Below are positions 17,401 through 27,600 of a stretch of DNA of 64,000 bases, piece by piece (position 1 is the stretch's first letter; each line of letters starts with the position of its first letter). The stretch covers positions 248,001 through 312,000 of the forward strand of contig NZ_VOEI01000004.1 of NCBI RefSeq assembly GCF_007846095.1, written 5' to 3'. The DNA comes from Mucilaginibacter achroorhodeus (GTDB lineage Bacteria; Bacteroidota; Bacteroidia; Sphingobacteriales; Sphingobacteriaceae). Made by a program: the position numbers and the translations under genes. Below the pieces are notes generated by a model. The model was given only the letters and a program-made list of their open reading frames with translations. It searched no databases and had not been told where the DNA came from.

Positions 17401-18216
17401 CTACTTGAGTTTGTAGGCATCTACGGCATTTCCAAAAAACGTTGGGATGTAAAGCGTTCGGGTATTTGCATCATAGCCAATGTCTGCTGTGCTGCGTTTC
17501 TTTTGGCGTGTGTCCAAAAGTACTTCTTTAGCACCTTTTGCATTGATGTAATAAACTACGCCGCCCCAGCCGGATACGATGAATTCATTTGGTTTTACCA
17601 TTACTATGCCATCGGCACCGCCTTCAATACCGGTAGCTATTACAGTCGTCTTTTTATCAGCATCTGCTTTAATGAAGGTGCCATCTGCAAGTATGTAAAG
17701 GCTGCTGCCTACTGATAACAATCCGTTAACTCCTTTTTGGTTCTCCATATAAAGGGACACCTTACCGTTGGCAATGCGGTGTATTTTACCGGTTTGTGTA
17801 TCACTTACATACACAATGCCTTTTGCATCAACTGTAATATCGTTAAGCATTTTGGAGCCTTCAATAGGTATGCGCTTTACAATGCTTCCTTTGGTTACAT
17901 CTATAACTGCTACCGCATTAAGCTCTGCTGCGTAAAGCATGTTTTTATAAAGGCCTAAACCTTTAATTGCATTTAAGCCCTTTACCCATTCAAGTGCCTT
18001 GATATTACCATTCATATCCAGTTTGCTTACAAAGCCGGTGTTGGGCGTTTTAATATCGCCGATATTGGAAACATACAGGGTTTTACTCCTGGCATCTACC
18101 AAAACCGATTCTGGGGTTTTAAGGGTAGTATCAGACTGCCAAATTTTGCTGAGGGAATGTTGTGCAGATGCGCTTGCCGATAATGCGGTAAGTAATGCTA
18201 ATAATGTTTTCTTCAT
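17401..18216 (-). CDS. Exported SMP-30/NHL-type beta-propeller protein
   Basis: 271 residues with a Sec signal peptide (about 1-18, ASA-Q). The mature part consists of repeated four-stranded blades with the patterns PESVLVDARSKTLYVSN, LNDITVDAKGIVYVSDT and ADIGYDANTRTLYIPT, as in SMP-30/gluconolactonase and strictosidine synthase-like propellers. Related Bacteroidetes proteins are exported and of unknown substrate. No catalytic assignment is made. Monocistronic; its stop is followed by the GTTCAC repeat. Confidence 0.75.
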   Translation of the reverse strand: MKKTLLALLTALSASASAQHSLSKIWQSDTTLKTPESVLVDARSKTLYVSNIGDIKTPNTGFVSKLDMNGNIKALEWVKGLNAIKGLGLYKNMLYAAELNAVAVIDVTKGSIVKRIPIEGSKMLNDITVDAKGIVYVSDTQTGKIHRIANGKVSLYMENQKGVNGLLSVGSSLYILADGTFIKADADKKTTVIATGIEGGADGIVMVKPNEFIVSGWGGVVYYINAKGAKEVLLDTRQKKRSTADIGYDANTRTLYIPTFFGNAVDAYKLK

Positions 18217-18416
18217 AAGTATTTAGATTAAATTTTAAAGAAAGCTGATTTTGATAAAATTAGTATAATAGATTTACTATCACTTTTGATAAAACAAAAA
18301 ATGGGAGCGTGATAGGTCCCTATTTGGATGTATACTTATAATATCAATAATAATAAGCCGTTATAGCTTTTCATACTTTATCATAGTTACAATTAATAAG
18401 GTCTATAAATTCCTTG

Positions 18417-19031
18417 ATGAAATTTAAACTATTTTTAGCGCTGCTGCTTTTATCGGCATCAAATTGCTTTGCCCAAAATTGGGATGCGAAGCTGTTGGCA
18501 TCAATTAACCCTAATGGCGGTGAAAGCGGCACCTGGCGGTTTATTACCAATAGCGCTATCCCTATCTCTGTTGCTACACCATTTGCAATGTTCGCTGTGG
18601 GTAGCCTTAATCATGATGATAACCTTAAGAAAAATGCCTTGCATACAGGGTTTGCTTTACTTGCAAACGGCCTCGTGACGAGCGGCATCAAAAACACCAT
18701 CCAGCGGCAACGGCCTTTTCTTTCAAACCCGGGATATATCCATTTACAAGGGCAAACCTCCGGGTATTCGTTTCCGTCAGGCCATACTTCAACTACGTTT
18801 TCTTTGGCAACCTCGCTTAGTTTGTCATACCCCAAATGGTATGTTATCGCGCCATCGTATACGTTTGCCGCAGCAACAGCTTACTCCAGGATGTATCGTG
18901 GGGTACATTATCCCGGTGATGTTCTGGGTGGTATAATAGTTGGCTCGGGTACGGCTTATTTGAGCTGGAAACTGCAGAAATGGTTTTACCGCAGCAACCG
19001 CATTTACGCGAAAAGCCTTCAGGGTAGATAA
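18417..19031 (+). CDS. PAP2-family phosphatase, exported
   Basis: 204 residues from the ATG at 18417 (a TTG lies one codon earlier). Signal peptide about 1-19. The three phosphatase signature motifs are present: KNTIQRQRP (about 93), SFPSGHTS (about 120) and SRMYRGVHYPGDVLGG (about 160), supplying the Lys/Arg, Ser-His and Arg/His catalytic residues of the PAP2/chloroperoxidase fold. Likely substrates are lipid phosphates such as undecaprenyl diphosphate or phosphatidic acid, acting in the periplasm or outer face of the membrane. It converges with the next gene, with no bases between the stops. Confidence 0.9.
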   Translation: MKFKLFLALLLLSASNCFAQNWDAKLLASINPNGGESGTWRFITNSAIPISVATPFAMFAVGSLNHDDNLKKNALHTGFALLANGLVTSGIKNTIQRQRPFLSNPGYIHLQGQTSGYSFPSGHTSTTFSLATSLSLSYPKWYVIAPSYTFAAATAYSRMYRGVHYPGDVLGGIIVGSGTAYLSWKLQKWFYRSNRIYAKSLQGR

Positions 19032-19910
19032 CTACTTTTTAGCCGACGGTTTATATTCAAACCGCAAAATATTGCCGCTTTCCAGTTCGTCTCCTTCGTT
19101 TGATATGTAGAGGTTACCTTTGCTATCGAATGCGATTCCCTCTGGCTGTAGAAATCTTGAGGTAAGCAGTTTGTAAGAACCTTTTGCAATAAATTTTCCA
19201 TCGGTCACCAACAGCATGTTATTGTTGGCTGATAAAATAAACCAGTCGCCGGATACTGGATTTTTACCCAGTGCAGACGGCTTAAACTTGTCTTCATCAC
19301 CATTCTTTTTCATTAGCTTTTCCATGGTGATGCTAAACGTTCCGGATTGAACTAAAGTATCCGGATTTGCGGCGCTAAGGATATATCCGCCATCCAATTC
19401 GCCGGCTTTTTTGCCGCCGCAATCTTTGCACAGTACGTAAATCTTCTTATCCGCCTGATCGGCGTACAGGCCTTCATACTCTGCTTTAGGAAGCAGTTTT
19501 TTAAACTCTTTAACGTTGGTTTGATCTTCCAGGTTGATATTTGCAATGGGAAAGCTATATAGCGTGCCGCTGCTTTTAAGGACGATAACGTTATCGTTTA
19601 TAATGGTAACATCCTCGTAATCTCCCTGTTTGCTAAAATGTGTGTAGGCTACTTTACTGTCTCCCGGATGAAAATGGTAAACCCTACCGTCTTCATCTTC
19701 AATAGCATAAACGGTATCGGGGTTGTTATTATGAAAAGCAATCCCCGAGATCTCGAGCAAGCCTTCGCGCATTCTGAACTTCTTAGGATTATTAAAATCG
19801 TACCCGGATGGGCTTTCAACCTTCTCGCTTTTAAGTTTATTGCCGCAACCACCAACAGTTACCGCAATTAGAAGAATAGAGACGATAGAAGTGATAAACT
19901 TTAAACGCAT
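19032..19910 (-). CDS. SdiA-regulated-type lipoprotein (beta-propeller)
   Basis: 292 residues. A lipoprotein signal with lipobox VGGC (Cys about 22) anchors it. The mature part resembles the SdiA-regulated/YjiK propeller family: EISGIAFHNNNPDTVYAIEDEDGRVY (about 54, in two pieces), DYEDVTIIND, AEYEGLYADQADKKIYVLCKDCGG, and near the end LQPEGIAFDSKGNLYISNEGD. Role in the family is unknown. A CxxC (KDCGG region has Cys162 and Cys165 nearby) may bind metal. Transcribed away from the HD-PycTM gene region on the same strand, 24 bp beyond it. Confidence 0.8.
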   Translation of the reverse strand: MRLKFITSIVSILLIAVTVGGCGNKLKSEKVESPSGYDFNNPKKFRMREGLLEISGIAFHNNNPDTVYAIEDEDGRVYHFHPGDSKVAYTHFSKQGDYEDVTIINDNVIVLKSSGTLYSFPIANINLEDQTNVKEFKKLLPKAEYEGLYADQADKKIYVLCKDCGGKKAGELDGGYILSAANPDTLVQSGTFSITMEKLMKKNGDEDKFKPSALGKNPVSGDWFILSANNNMLLVTDGKFIAKGSYKLLTSRFLQPEGIAFDSKGNLYISNEGDELESGNILRFEYKPSAKK

Positions 19911-19934
19911 AGCGTATTTAGCCTGATGATAAAT

Positions 19935-21161
19935 TCAATGTTTAAGGTTAAGAACAGCGGTTAGTACAAACGCCAATACCGAGCCTACCAAACCAAACAT
20001 AAATATATTGTAAGAGTATCTTAGCAAGCGGTATTTATGACCTAAAACAACGCCTTGTGCATAAATGTCGGTTATCAGGCTATCATATAAATACTCTGTA
20101 TCATCCATTACTTTACGCATGCCGGTACGGTAGTTATCCAAACTCATGCTGTAAAAATTACCGAAGAACAAAAGGTTCACTTTACGTTCATCTATATCGC
20201 GCTGCGTGTATTTCCCATCGGGGATGGATGGCCTTGTTGCAAGGATGGCAAAGATCATTGCCGATAAGCTTATCAGGATGATAATGATGGTAGGTATCAC
20301 AAAGTAGGGATAGTCTTCCAATCTGCGTAGTAACAAACTAATGATAGCAGAAAGTATGATAGAATTAACCGTTATCATGATATTGGCCTTGTTATCTGCA
20401 AGGTCGCTCAAACGCTGGTGATTGGTAGAGCTGATCCTGAACATGGTTTGCACGCCCTTATCTTGCTTCTCTTCCTGTTTGGCTTTCTCTTTTTTAGGTG
20501 CGCTTACTTCGTTCTTCTTTTCCTTTTTAGCTTCTTTTTTGGCTTCTTTAGGATTTTCTATACTCCATTCGTTCTCCTTTTTTACCAGTGCCAGTAAGTT
20601 GCGTTGTTTTTCTGCCTCAAGTAATAGCTGGCAATAGTCGGTATGGTATTGGTGTTGCTCTATCAGCCTGATGGTTTTCTGGCGCCAATCGTGCTTGCTG
20701 ATGTCTTTGCCGTGTATTTCGATGACCTCACGGCGCATGGCTTTTGATTTTTCCTGAAAATCTGCTGAACCGAAATGGAAAAGATCCGCGTCGCAAATGA
20801 TCTGTTCTAAAAAGCTTTGGGGCTGCTGCGGCATTTTGGTTGCCATAATGCATTTAACCACCTGCTCTATAACCTGCGGGTCAATTTCAATAGAACTCAA
20901 GTATTCTTTTGCAAGCCCGGCGCTGTGTTGTTCATGCTCATCCAAACTTTCCAGGTAGCCGGTATCATGAAACCAAGCGGCAGCAATAACCGTAAAAAAG
21001 TCGGTATCGTTAAGTTGGTAGTGGTTGGCAATTTGCGTAGCAGCAGCTGCCACATCTTCGGTATGCTGCTGGTTGTGGTAAACCAGTTTCTTGTTTTGAT
21101 GCGTCGCAAAATAATTAAGCACATGCTGTTTAACCTGGTCCAGCTGGGTTTGGTAGCTCAT
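19935..21161 (-). CDS. HD phosphohydrolase fused to a Pycsar-effector-type membrane domain (PycTM/DUF5706)
   Basis: 408 residues. Residues 1-195 form an HD domain with visible metal ligands His33 (QQHTED), His65-Asp66 (WFHDTG) and Asp124 (CDADLFHFG). A Lys/Glu-rich linker (about 203-236) follows. Residues 240-408 match the Pycsar effector membrane domain (DUF5706): FRISSTNHQRLSDLADNKAN leads into helices at about 262-278, 287-308 and 382-404. In Pycsar defence the membrane effector is triggered by cyclic UMP or CMP. No cyclase gene is near, and such HD-PycTM fusions occur widely in Bacteroidetes outside defence islands, so the role may be general nucleotide signalling. Function inferred. Confidence 0.85.
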   Translation of the reverse strand: MSYQTQLDQVKQHVLNYFATHQNKKLVYHNQQHTEDVAAAATQIANHYQLNDTDFFTVIAAAWFHDTGYLESLDEHEQHSAGLAKEYLSSIEIDPQVIEQVVKCIMATKMPQQPQSFLEQIICDADLFHFGSADFQEKSKAMRREVIEIHGKDISKHDWRQKTIRLIEQHQYHTDYCQLLLEAEKQRNLLALVKKENEWSIENPKEAKKEAKKEKKNEVSAPKKEKAKQEEKQDKGVQTMFRISSTNHQRLSDLADNKANIMITVNSIILSAIISLLLRRLEDYPYFVIPTIIIILISLSAMIFAILATRPSIPDGKYTQRDIDERKVNLLFFGNFYSMSLDNYRTGMRKVMDDTEYLYDSLITDIYAQGVVLGHKYRLLRYSYNIFMFGLVGSVLAFVLTAVLNLKH

Positions 21162-21232
21162 TTGGTAAAAGTAAATAACAAATAAACATTAAAAGGGCCA
21201 ATTGTTTTGGCAGTGCTCTTCACATGGTTAAA

Positions 21233-21703
21233 TTACTTGCCCTGCGGATACCGGTCTGCTACCAGGTTTAGCTTCACACCAAACTCCAGCCAGGCTTTTA
21301 AACCGGCAAGCACCAAAGTAAATCCGCCTAATGAGTCCATAGCAGCTTTCATCTGCTCATCGTTAGACCCCGTGAAGCCAGAATTGACAACTTGTATCAG
21401 AGTTGCCGTATCAGTTAAATTATTAAAGGTAAAATCAACCTGTGTTGGGTTCTGGTTGCCCCATTCCAGCAATATGCGTTTGTTGCGCTCAAAAGTCAAA
21501 ACCTTCACCTTGGTGGTTACCTGATACATTTCCCATGTCCACTCAACTTCTGCACCGTCCTGCAGCTTGCCGGTGCTGTGGGTAAACCAAAACTGTGTGG
21601 TATGTTTAGGATCGGCAAGGGCGTCAAAAACGCGATTAATGGGCCGCCTTATCAGCATAGCAGTTTCGGCAACCGGGGCTTTGGCTGCAGTTTGTTTCTT
21701 CAT
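21233..21703 (-). CDS. SRPBCC/AHSA1-family protein
   Basis: 156 residues of the START-like SRPBCC fold: AMLIRRPINRVFDALADPKHTTQFW at the N-terminus (split strand and helix), the mid segment VEWTWEMYQVTTKVKVLTFE, ILLEWG, and the C-terminal helix GFTLVLAGLKAWLEFG. This is the AHSA1/activator of Hsp90 homology type, usually a small-molecule-binding or polyketide-cyclase-like protein in bacteria. Ligand unknown. Single gene, divergent from the DoxX gene. Confidence 0.85.
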   Translation of the reverse strand: MKKQTAAKAPVAETAMLIRRPINRVFDALADPKHTTQFWFTHSTGKLQDGAEVEWTWEMYQVTTKVKVLTFERNKRILLEWGNQNPTQVDFTFNNLTDTATLIQVVNSGFTGSNDEQMKAAMDSLGGFTLVLAGLKAWLEFGVKLNLVADRYPQGK

Positions 21704-21827
21704 GAACGTAAATTTAGGTTTAATTTACTGATATCAAAACGATTGTGATGCACGCGAAATAAATTGTAATGTCCATTTGCACCGCTAAGTTGTCCTAATT
21801 ACACGTGGTTAGTAACATTGCAGGTTT

Positions 21828-21835
21828 TAATTTTG
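21828..21835 (+). promoter_or_regulatory. Putative -7 box for the DoxX/hydrolase pair
   Basis: TAATTTTG fits TAnnTTTG, 50 bp before the ATG at 21886. No -33 TTG at the usual distance was found. Confidence 0.35.
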
Positions 21836-21885
21836 TATAACTGAACGTAAACATTAAATTAGTAATACACCAAACCTGATTAATA

Positions 21886-22269
21886 ATGAAAAAAGTAAAA
21901 ATTGCTTATTGGATATTCACTATCCTGCTTGTGTTAATGATGGGCTTCTCGGCCGTGATGAGCTTTAACCGCACACCTGAAAGCGATAAGATGATGGCGC
22001 ATATCGGCATCGTGCCACAAATGATGGTGTTTCTTGCAGTATTTAAAATATTAGGCATACTCGCAATCTTAACTCCCGGATTACCGAAATTAAAAGAGTG
22101 GGCCTACGCAGGCTTTACATTTGACATATTAGGAGCGATTTATCTTTTCATTGTGGCCGGCGACCCTGTGCAGGCCTGGGCACCTATATTGGTTGCGCTG
22201 GTGCTGATATTTGGTTCGTATATTTTTTGGCGTAAGAAAACAGATCTGTTGCAACGGAAATCTTATTGA
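21886..22269 (+). CDS. DoxX-like family membrane protein
   Basis: 127 residues with four predicted membrane helices (about 5-25, 45-65, 72-92, 98-118), the DoxX/DoxD-like topology. The motif LKILGILAILTPGLPKLKEWAYAG region (about 56-82) is typical of the DoxX_2 group. Function in the family is not well defined. The following hydrolase ATG is 11 bp after its stop, so both probably share one transcript. Confidence 0.8.
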   Translation: MKKVKIAYWIFTILLVLMMGFSAVMSFNRTPESDKMMAHIGIVPQMMVFLAVFKILGILAILTPGLPKLKEWAYAGFTFDILGAIYLFIVAGDPVQAWAPILVALVLIFGSYIFWRKKTDLLQRKSY

Positions 22270-22280
22270 TCCTTCAAATC

Positions 22281-23126
22281 ATGAAATTATGTACCGCATT
22301 GGCCATGATGATTTTCATGACATTAAATACCCAAGCCCAAAGTTCAAAACCTATGAAAAAAACATCAGGCCATGCGCAGGTAAACGGCATCAGTATGTAT
22401 TATGAGGTGTACGGCAAAGGCCATATGCCGCTGGTTTTGATACACGGCGGCGGCTCAACTATCCAGACCGTATTTAGCAACATACTGCCATACTTCGCGG
22501 CAACGCATAAAATAATAGCGGTTGAGCTGCAGGCTCATGGCCGAACTACAGACCGCGATACGCCGGAATCTTTTAAACAAGACGCTTCTGATGTTGCTGG
22601 TTTACTCAAATATCTGAAAGTAAATAAAGCTAACTTACTTGGCTTTAGCGATGGCGGTTGCACCACCTTGCAACTGGCAATTGATAACCCGCAGTTGATC
22701 AATAGGATGATCGTTGTATCATCAAACTACAGCAGGGCAGGGATGATACCAGGCTTTTTTGAAGGTATGCAAAACATGACTTTCGATGATATGCCACAGC
22801 CTTTAAAAGATGGTTTTTTGGCAGTAAATAACGACAAAGCCAAATTGTTAAATATGTATGAGAAGGATAGAGCAAGGCGCATAGCTTTTGAAGATTTTAA
22901 AGAAAGCGACATCAAAGCCATCAAAATACCTACGCTTTTTATGTTTGGTGATAAAGATGTTATCACCCTGGATGAAGCGCTAAGACTTAAAAGTATGGTG
23001 AATGGTTCGCATTTGATCGTTTTGCCGGGTATGCACTGTACATTACTGGGCGATGTTTGCACGGTGAAGGAGGGAAGCAAGCAGCCGGAGATTACAGCAA
23101 CGCTGGTTAATGAATTCTTGAATTAA
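22281..23126 (+). CDS. Exported alpha/beta hydrolase
   Basis: 281 residues from the ATG at 22281; a TTG at 22266 overlaps the DoxX stop but is less likely. A signal peptide (about 1-20, TQAQ-S) sends it to the periplasm. Alpha/beta-hydrolase marks: oxyanion loop IHGGGST (about 56), nucleophile elbow GFSDGG (Ser about 121), acid Asp in FGDKDVIT and base His in LPGMHCTLLG (about 252). Substrate is unknown; the fold covers esterases and haloperoxidase-like enzymes. Confidence 0.87.
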   Translation: MKLCTALAMMIFMTLNTQAQSSKPMKKTSGHAQVNGISMYYEVYGKGHMPLVLIHGGGSTIQTVFSNILPYFAATHKIIAVELQAHGRTTDRDTPESFKQDASDVAGLLKYLKVNKANLLGFSDGGCTTLQLAIDNPQLINRMIVVSSNYSRAGMIPGFFEGMQNMTFDDMPQPLKDGFLAVNNDKAKLLNMYEKDRARRIAFEDFKESDIKAIKIPTLFMFGDKDVITLDEALRLKSMVNGSHLIVLPGMHCTLLGDVCTVKEGSKQPEITATLVNEFLN

Positions 23127-23130
23127 AAAT

Positions 23131-23161
23131 AAAGCCGTACATCATCGCGATGTACGGCTTT
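23131..23161. terminator. Bidirectional terminator between hydrolase and efflux operon
   Basis: A 13-bp perfect stem AAAGCCGTACATC/GATGTACGGCTTT with a five-base loop. It lies just after the hydrolase stop at 23126 and ahead of the converging stop at 23196. Confidence 0.8.
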
Positions 23162-23195
23162 CTATCATTAAAACACGAGTATAAAAGAAACTATC

Positions 23196-24641
23196 TTATC
23201 TCCAGCCACCGCCAAGGGCACGGTACAGATTTACTTCGCTTATAAAAATATCTCTTTTAATATTGGCTAACTCAAGCTCTGCTGTCAGCACATCGCGCTG
23301 TGCGGTGATCACTTCCAGGTAATTGGCACGACCAACCAGGTAAAGGTCATTCGCTACACTTACCGCATTTTTTAGCGCACTTACTTCAAGTTTCTTCTGA
23401 TCGAAATACTTGCTGTAGTTTTCCATGCCCTTCAAATTATTGATCACTTCCTGGTAGCCATTCAAAACAGTTTTCTGGTAGTTGAATAGTGCCGCTTTGC
23501 CTTCGGCTATCCTTGATGCATATTCGGCTTTTAAACGACCGCGGTTAAGCACAGGTGCAGTAACATCTGCTAACAAACCATAAACTGCTGAACCCGGATT
23601 GAAAAGCAGTGCACCTTTAAAGGCATTGTAGCCCGTGTACGGCGATAAATTCAGGGACGGGAAAAAGGCAGCCCGTGCACTTTTAATATCGGCATTAAGG
23701 GCGGCCAATTGCAGTTCTGCCTGTTTTACATCCGGACGGTTAAGCAGCATTTGCGTGGGTACACCGGTCTTTAGTTTCTCGGGCATCGTTAAGGTCAACA
23801 GCGAGGTGTCGCGCTCAATGGTTCCATTGAATGACCCAGTGAGCAAACGTAATTGATTCTCCGTTTCGATGATCTGCTGTGTGGTGCTAAATTGTAAACC
23901 ACGTGTGTGGCTTAATTGTGCCTGAAACTGTTGTACGGCCAGCTCTGTAGCCCTGCCACCTAACTTTTGTATCTTAACTATCTCAAGTGCATTTTCCTGC
24001 AGCTTAATGTTCTTGTTGATTACATTCTGTTCCACCTCAAGCGTTAAAAGCTGGTAGTAAGCAGTAGCTATCTGGCCGGTTAACTCAGTGGTTAATAAAC
24101 GGTAAGCGCTTCGCGATGCAAGAAAACGCGCCAGGGCAGCATTTTTCTGATTCTTTAACTTTCCCCAAAGGTCAACTTCCCATGATGCCCTAAAGCCCAC
24201 GAACAGGTCGGCAGTAGGGTTGGGTATACGCTGTTTATCATTAATGTTTGGCGAAAGGTTGGTATCGTAATTGCCAACGCCGTTCATGGTATAATCACCG
24301 TAACGCTCCAAACCCGCGCGCGCATTAAAGTTGACCGTAGGCAGTAATAGCGATTTGTTAAACTTAACATTTGCCGCAGCCATATCAATGCGCTGCAAAG
24401 CCGACTGCAGATCGGGGTTTGCCCTTAAAGCAGTGTCTATCAGTTTTAGCAAACGGGCATCCTTAAAAAAGTTTGCAGCAGGCAGGTAACCTGCGCTAAG
24501 GGTATCGGTACTACCATCAAACGTTGCCGGTAAGGGCTGATTTGTTTTTGGCTCGATAGGTTTAAAGGTTTTACACCCTGCTGCCACAATCAGCAGCAGG
24601 AGTAAAACCGATTTGTATATAGTTGATTGTTTGACGTGCAT
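23196..24641 (-). CDS. RND efflux outer-membrane factor (OprM/NodT family lipoprotein)
   Basis: 481 residues, lipobox VAAGC (Cys about 23). Two repeats of the TolC fold are visible as the NodT/OprM signatures: DARLLKLIDTALRANPDLQSA (split, about 60), ASWEVDLWGKLKN (about 150), RPDVKQAELQLAALNADIKSARAAFFPSLNL (in two parts, about 305) and the C-terminal YLEVITAQRDVLTAELEL. It forms the outer-membrane channel of the tripartite pump. Last gene of the operon, starting one base after the transporter's stop. Confidence 0.94.
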   Translation of the reverse strand: MHVKQSTIYKSVLLLLLIVAAGCKTFKPIEPKTNQPLPATFDGSTDTLSAGYLPAANFFKDARLLKLIDTALRANPDLQSALQRIDMAAANVKFNKSLLLPTVNFNARAGLERYGDYTMNGVGNYDTNLSPNINDKQRIPNPTADLFVGFRASWEVDLWGKLKNQKNAALARFLASRSAYRLLTTELTGQIATAYYQLLTLEVEQNVINKNIKLQENALEIVKIQKLGGRATELAVQQFQAQLSHTRGLQFSTTQQIIETENQLRLLTGSFNGTIERDTSLLTLTMPEKLKTGVPTQMLLNRPDVKQAELQLAALNADIKSARAAFFPSLNLSPYTGYNAFKGALLFNPGSAVYGLLADVTAPVLNRGRLKAEYASRIAEGKAALFNYQKTVLNGYQEVINNLKGMENYSKYFDQKKLEVSALKNAVSVANDLYLVGRANYLEVITAQRDVLTAELELANIKRDIFISEVNLYRALGGGWR

Positions 24642-24642
24642 T

Positions 24643-27600
24643 TTAATTTACATTTTCAGGAACTTCAACAATTTGGTGGGCTGTTGCAGGTGCTTTCTTT
24701 TTCTTTTGGCCGATGGATGCGAATATCACATAAAGGCCGGGGATAAGGATAAGCCCGAAGATGGTGCCGAAGAGCATACCCCCGGCAGCAGCCGTACCTA
24801 TGGAGCGGTTACCCAAAGCACCCGCTCCGCTGGCAATACAAAGCGGTATCAAACCCGCAACAAAAGCCAGAGATGTCATCAGGATAGGGCGCAGACGTGA
24901 CACGGCACCTTCTACAGCAGCCTGCAGTACTGTTAAACCCTCGCGCTGGCGTTGAACGGCAAACTCAATGATAAGGATGGCGTTCTTGCCCAGCAAACCG
25001 ATGAGCATTACCAATGCTACCTGTGCATAAATATTATTCTCGAGCCCTAAGATCTTGAGGAAGAAAAACGCCCCAAAGATACCTGTGGGCAGGGAGAGGA
25101 TAACCGGGATAGGTAACAGGAAACTCTCGTACTGTGCCGATAACAGCAGGTAAACGAATATCAAACAGATGATAAAGATATAGATCACCTGGCTGCCGGA
25201 CAGGATCTGCTCCCTCGTCATGCCCGACCATTCAAAGGTGTAACCCTTGGGCAGGCTTTTATCGGCAACGGTTTTAATAGTACTTATGGCGTCGCCGCTA
25301 CTGTAACGCGGCGCAGCATCGCCCGTTACCATGGCAGATGTGTACATGTTATACCGCGTTAGCTGCTCGGGGCCAAAAACACGTTTCATGCTGATGAAGG
25401 TAGAGAAGGGTACCATTTCGCCGTGCTTGTTCTTGATCATCAGTTGCAAAACGTCCTCAGGCTTGGTGCGAAACTCAGGCGAGGCTTGCACCATCACTTT
25501 ATAGAGCTGCCCAAAACGGATAAAGTTGGATGCATAGAAGCTACCCATCAGCGTTTGCAGGGTAGACATAGCCTCGTCTATCGTGATGCCTTTCTTGGCG
25601 GCCATTACCTGGTCAACCGAGATCATGTACTGCGGGAAGTTGGCATCAAAGCTGCTAAAGGCACCATCCACCTGTTCAGTGGCGTTCAAGTCGGCGAGGA
25701 ACTTATTGGTTACTGCCGCTGTTTTCTGCAGATCGCCTGTACCGGTTTTATCCAGTACCCGTATCTCAAAACCACTGGAGTTACCAAAACCCGGTACGGT
25801 TGGCGGCGGGAAGAACTGGATGGATGCATCCGTTAAAAACCTGGTTTTTTGCGTTAACTCGTCGGTAATTTTAGCAATAGATTTGTCTCGCTCTTCCCAT
25901 GGTTTCAGATTGATCATCACCATACCGTATGACGCCCCGGCAACGCTGTTTACCAAACTATAACCGGCAAGCGTAGACACCGATTCAATCTCGGGGATCT
26001 GTTTACTTTGCTCTTGTATGGCCGACATAATCTGCTCTGTACGTTCAACGGTTGCACCCGGCGGTGTTGTGATATTGGCGTAAATAACACCCTGGTCCTC
26101 CGTAGGTATGAAACCTGTTGGCAAAATGGCACTCAGGCCCCACGTAGCCGCCAGGAAAAATAGCAGCATGGCAACGGTAACTATTCTACGGCCGGCAATA
26201 CGTGTAATAAGGCCCGAGTATTTATTTTGAACGCCATCATAACGTTTATTAAAGCCTGTAAAGAACCTGCCGAGTAATCCTTTTGATGGTTTGCTGGCAT
26301 CATGCGGTTTTAGCATGATAGCGCAAAGGGCAGGGGTAAGGGTTACCGCATTTACACCCGATATAACGATGGATATAGCCAGGGTTAGCGAGAACTGCCG
26401 GTAGAATACACCAACCGGCCCGGTCATAAACGCCACAGGCACAAACACTGCCGACATAACCAGTGTTATGGCGACGATGGCACCACTGATGCTTTTCATG
26501 GCACTCAGTGTAGCATCCATCGGCGATAGGTGTTCTTCGGCCATTTTTACGTGCACGGCCTCAACCACAACAATGGCGTTATCTACCACTATACCTATGG
26601 CCAGCACGAGTGCAAACAGCGTAAGCAGGTTTATGGAGAAGCCCAGCATCTGCATAAAGAACAGCGTACCTATCAAAGCCACCGGTACTGCCAAGGCTGG
26701 TATCAGCGTAGAACGGAAATCCTGCAGAAAGAGGTAAACCACAATAAACACCAGTATGAATGCCTCTACCAATGTGCGCAATACCTCGTGGATAGATGCA
26801 TCAAGGAAGCGGGAAACGTCATAATTCACGTTATACTCCATACCTGAAGGAAACTGTGTTTCCTTCAACTCGGCCATACGGCTTTTGATATTGTTGATCA
26901 CCTCGCGGGCGTTAGAGCCGGGGCGTTGTTTGATCATGATAGATGCGGAAGGCCGGCCATCGGTCTTGGAGATCATCCCGTAGGTTAAAGCACCAAATTC
27001 AACATCGGCAACCTGGTACAGCTTAAGCACAGTGCCGCTGCTATCTGCTTTCAATACGATGTTTTTGTACTGGTCCGGCTCAAAAAACTTACCGGGATAG
27101 CGTAACGTGTATTGCAGCAGCTGCGGCGATTTATCAGAGCTTTGCCCGGTTGAGCCCGGCGCAGCCTCTACGTTTTGGGCACGGATAGCAGCGATCACTT
27201 CGTCGGTAGAGATATGATAAGCCGACATGCGATCGGGCTTAAGCCAAACACGCATTGCGTACTCTTTGGCACCCATGATCTCGGCGCGGCCCACACCATC
27301 AATCCTTTTCAGCTCCTGCAGTACGTTTATATCTGCAAAATTGTAGATGAACTTCTCGTCAAGCGTACTGTCCTTACTCATTACATTAAGGTACATCAGC
27401 ATACTGTTCACCTCTTTTTCGGTAGTTACCCCGGCTTTGATAACCTCCTCGGGCAACTCATCTATAATGGTAGAGACACGGTTCTGTACGTTCACAGCAG
27501 CCTGATCGGGATCAATACCTACGTTAAAGAAGATCTCGATGACGGTTAAGCCATTATTGCTACACACGGTAGACATATAGGTCATACCGGGCACACCGTT

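Noticed and set aside
14789..19031. Exopolysaccharide biosynthesis cluster
   Set aside because: Only the export channel is present; neighbours are a beta-propeller protein and a PAP2 phosphatase on different strands with terminators between.
19935..21161. Complete Pycsar anti-phage operon
   Set aside because: Only an effector-type membrane domain is present, fused to HD; no nucleotide cyclase gene is in the neighbourhood.
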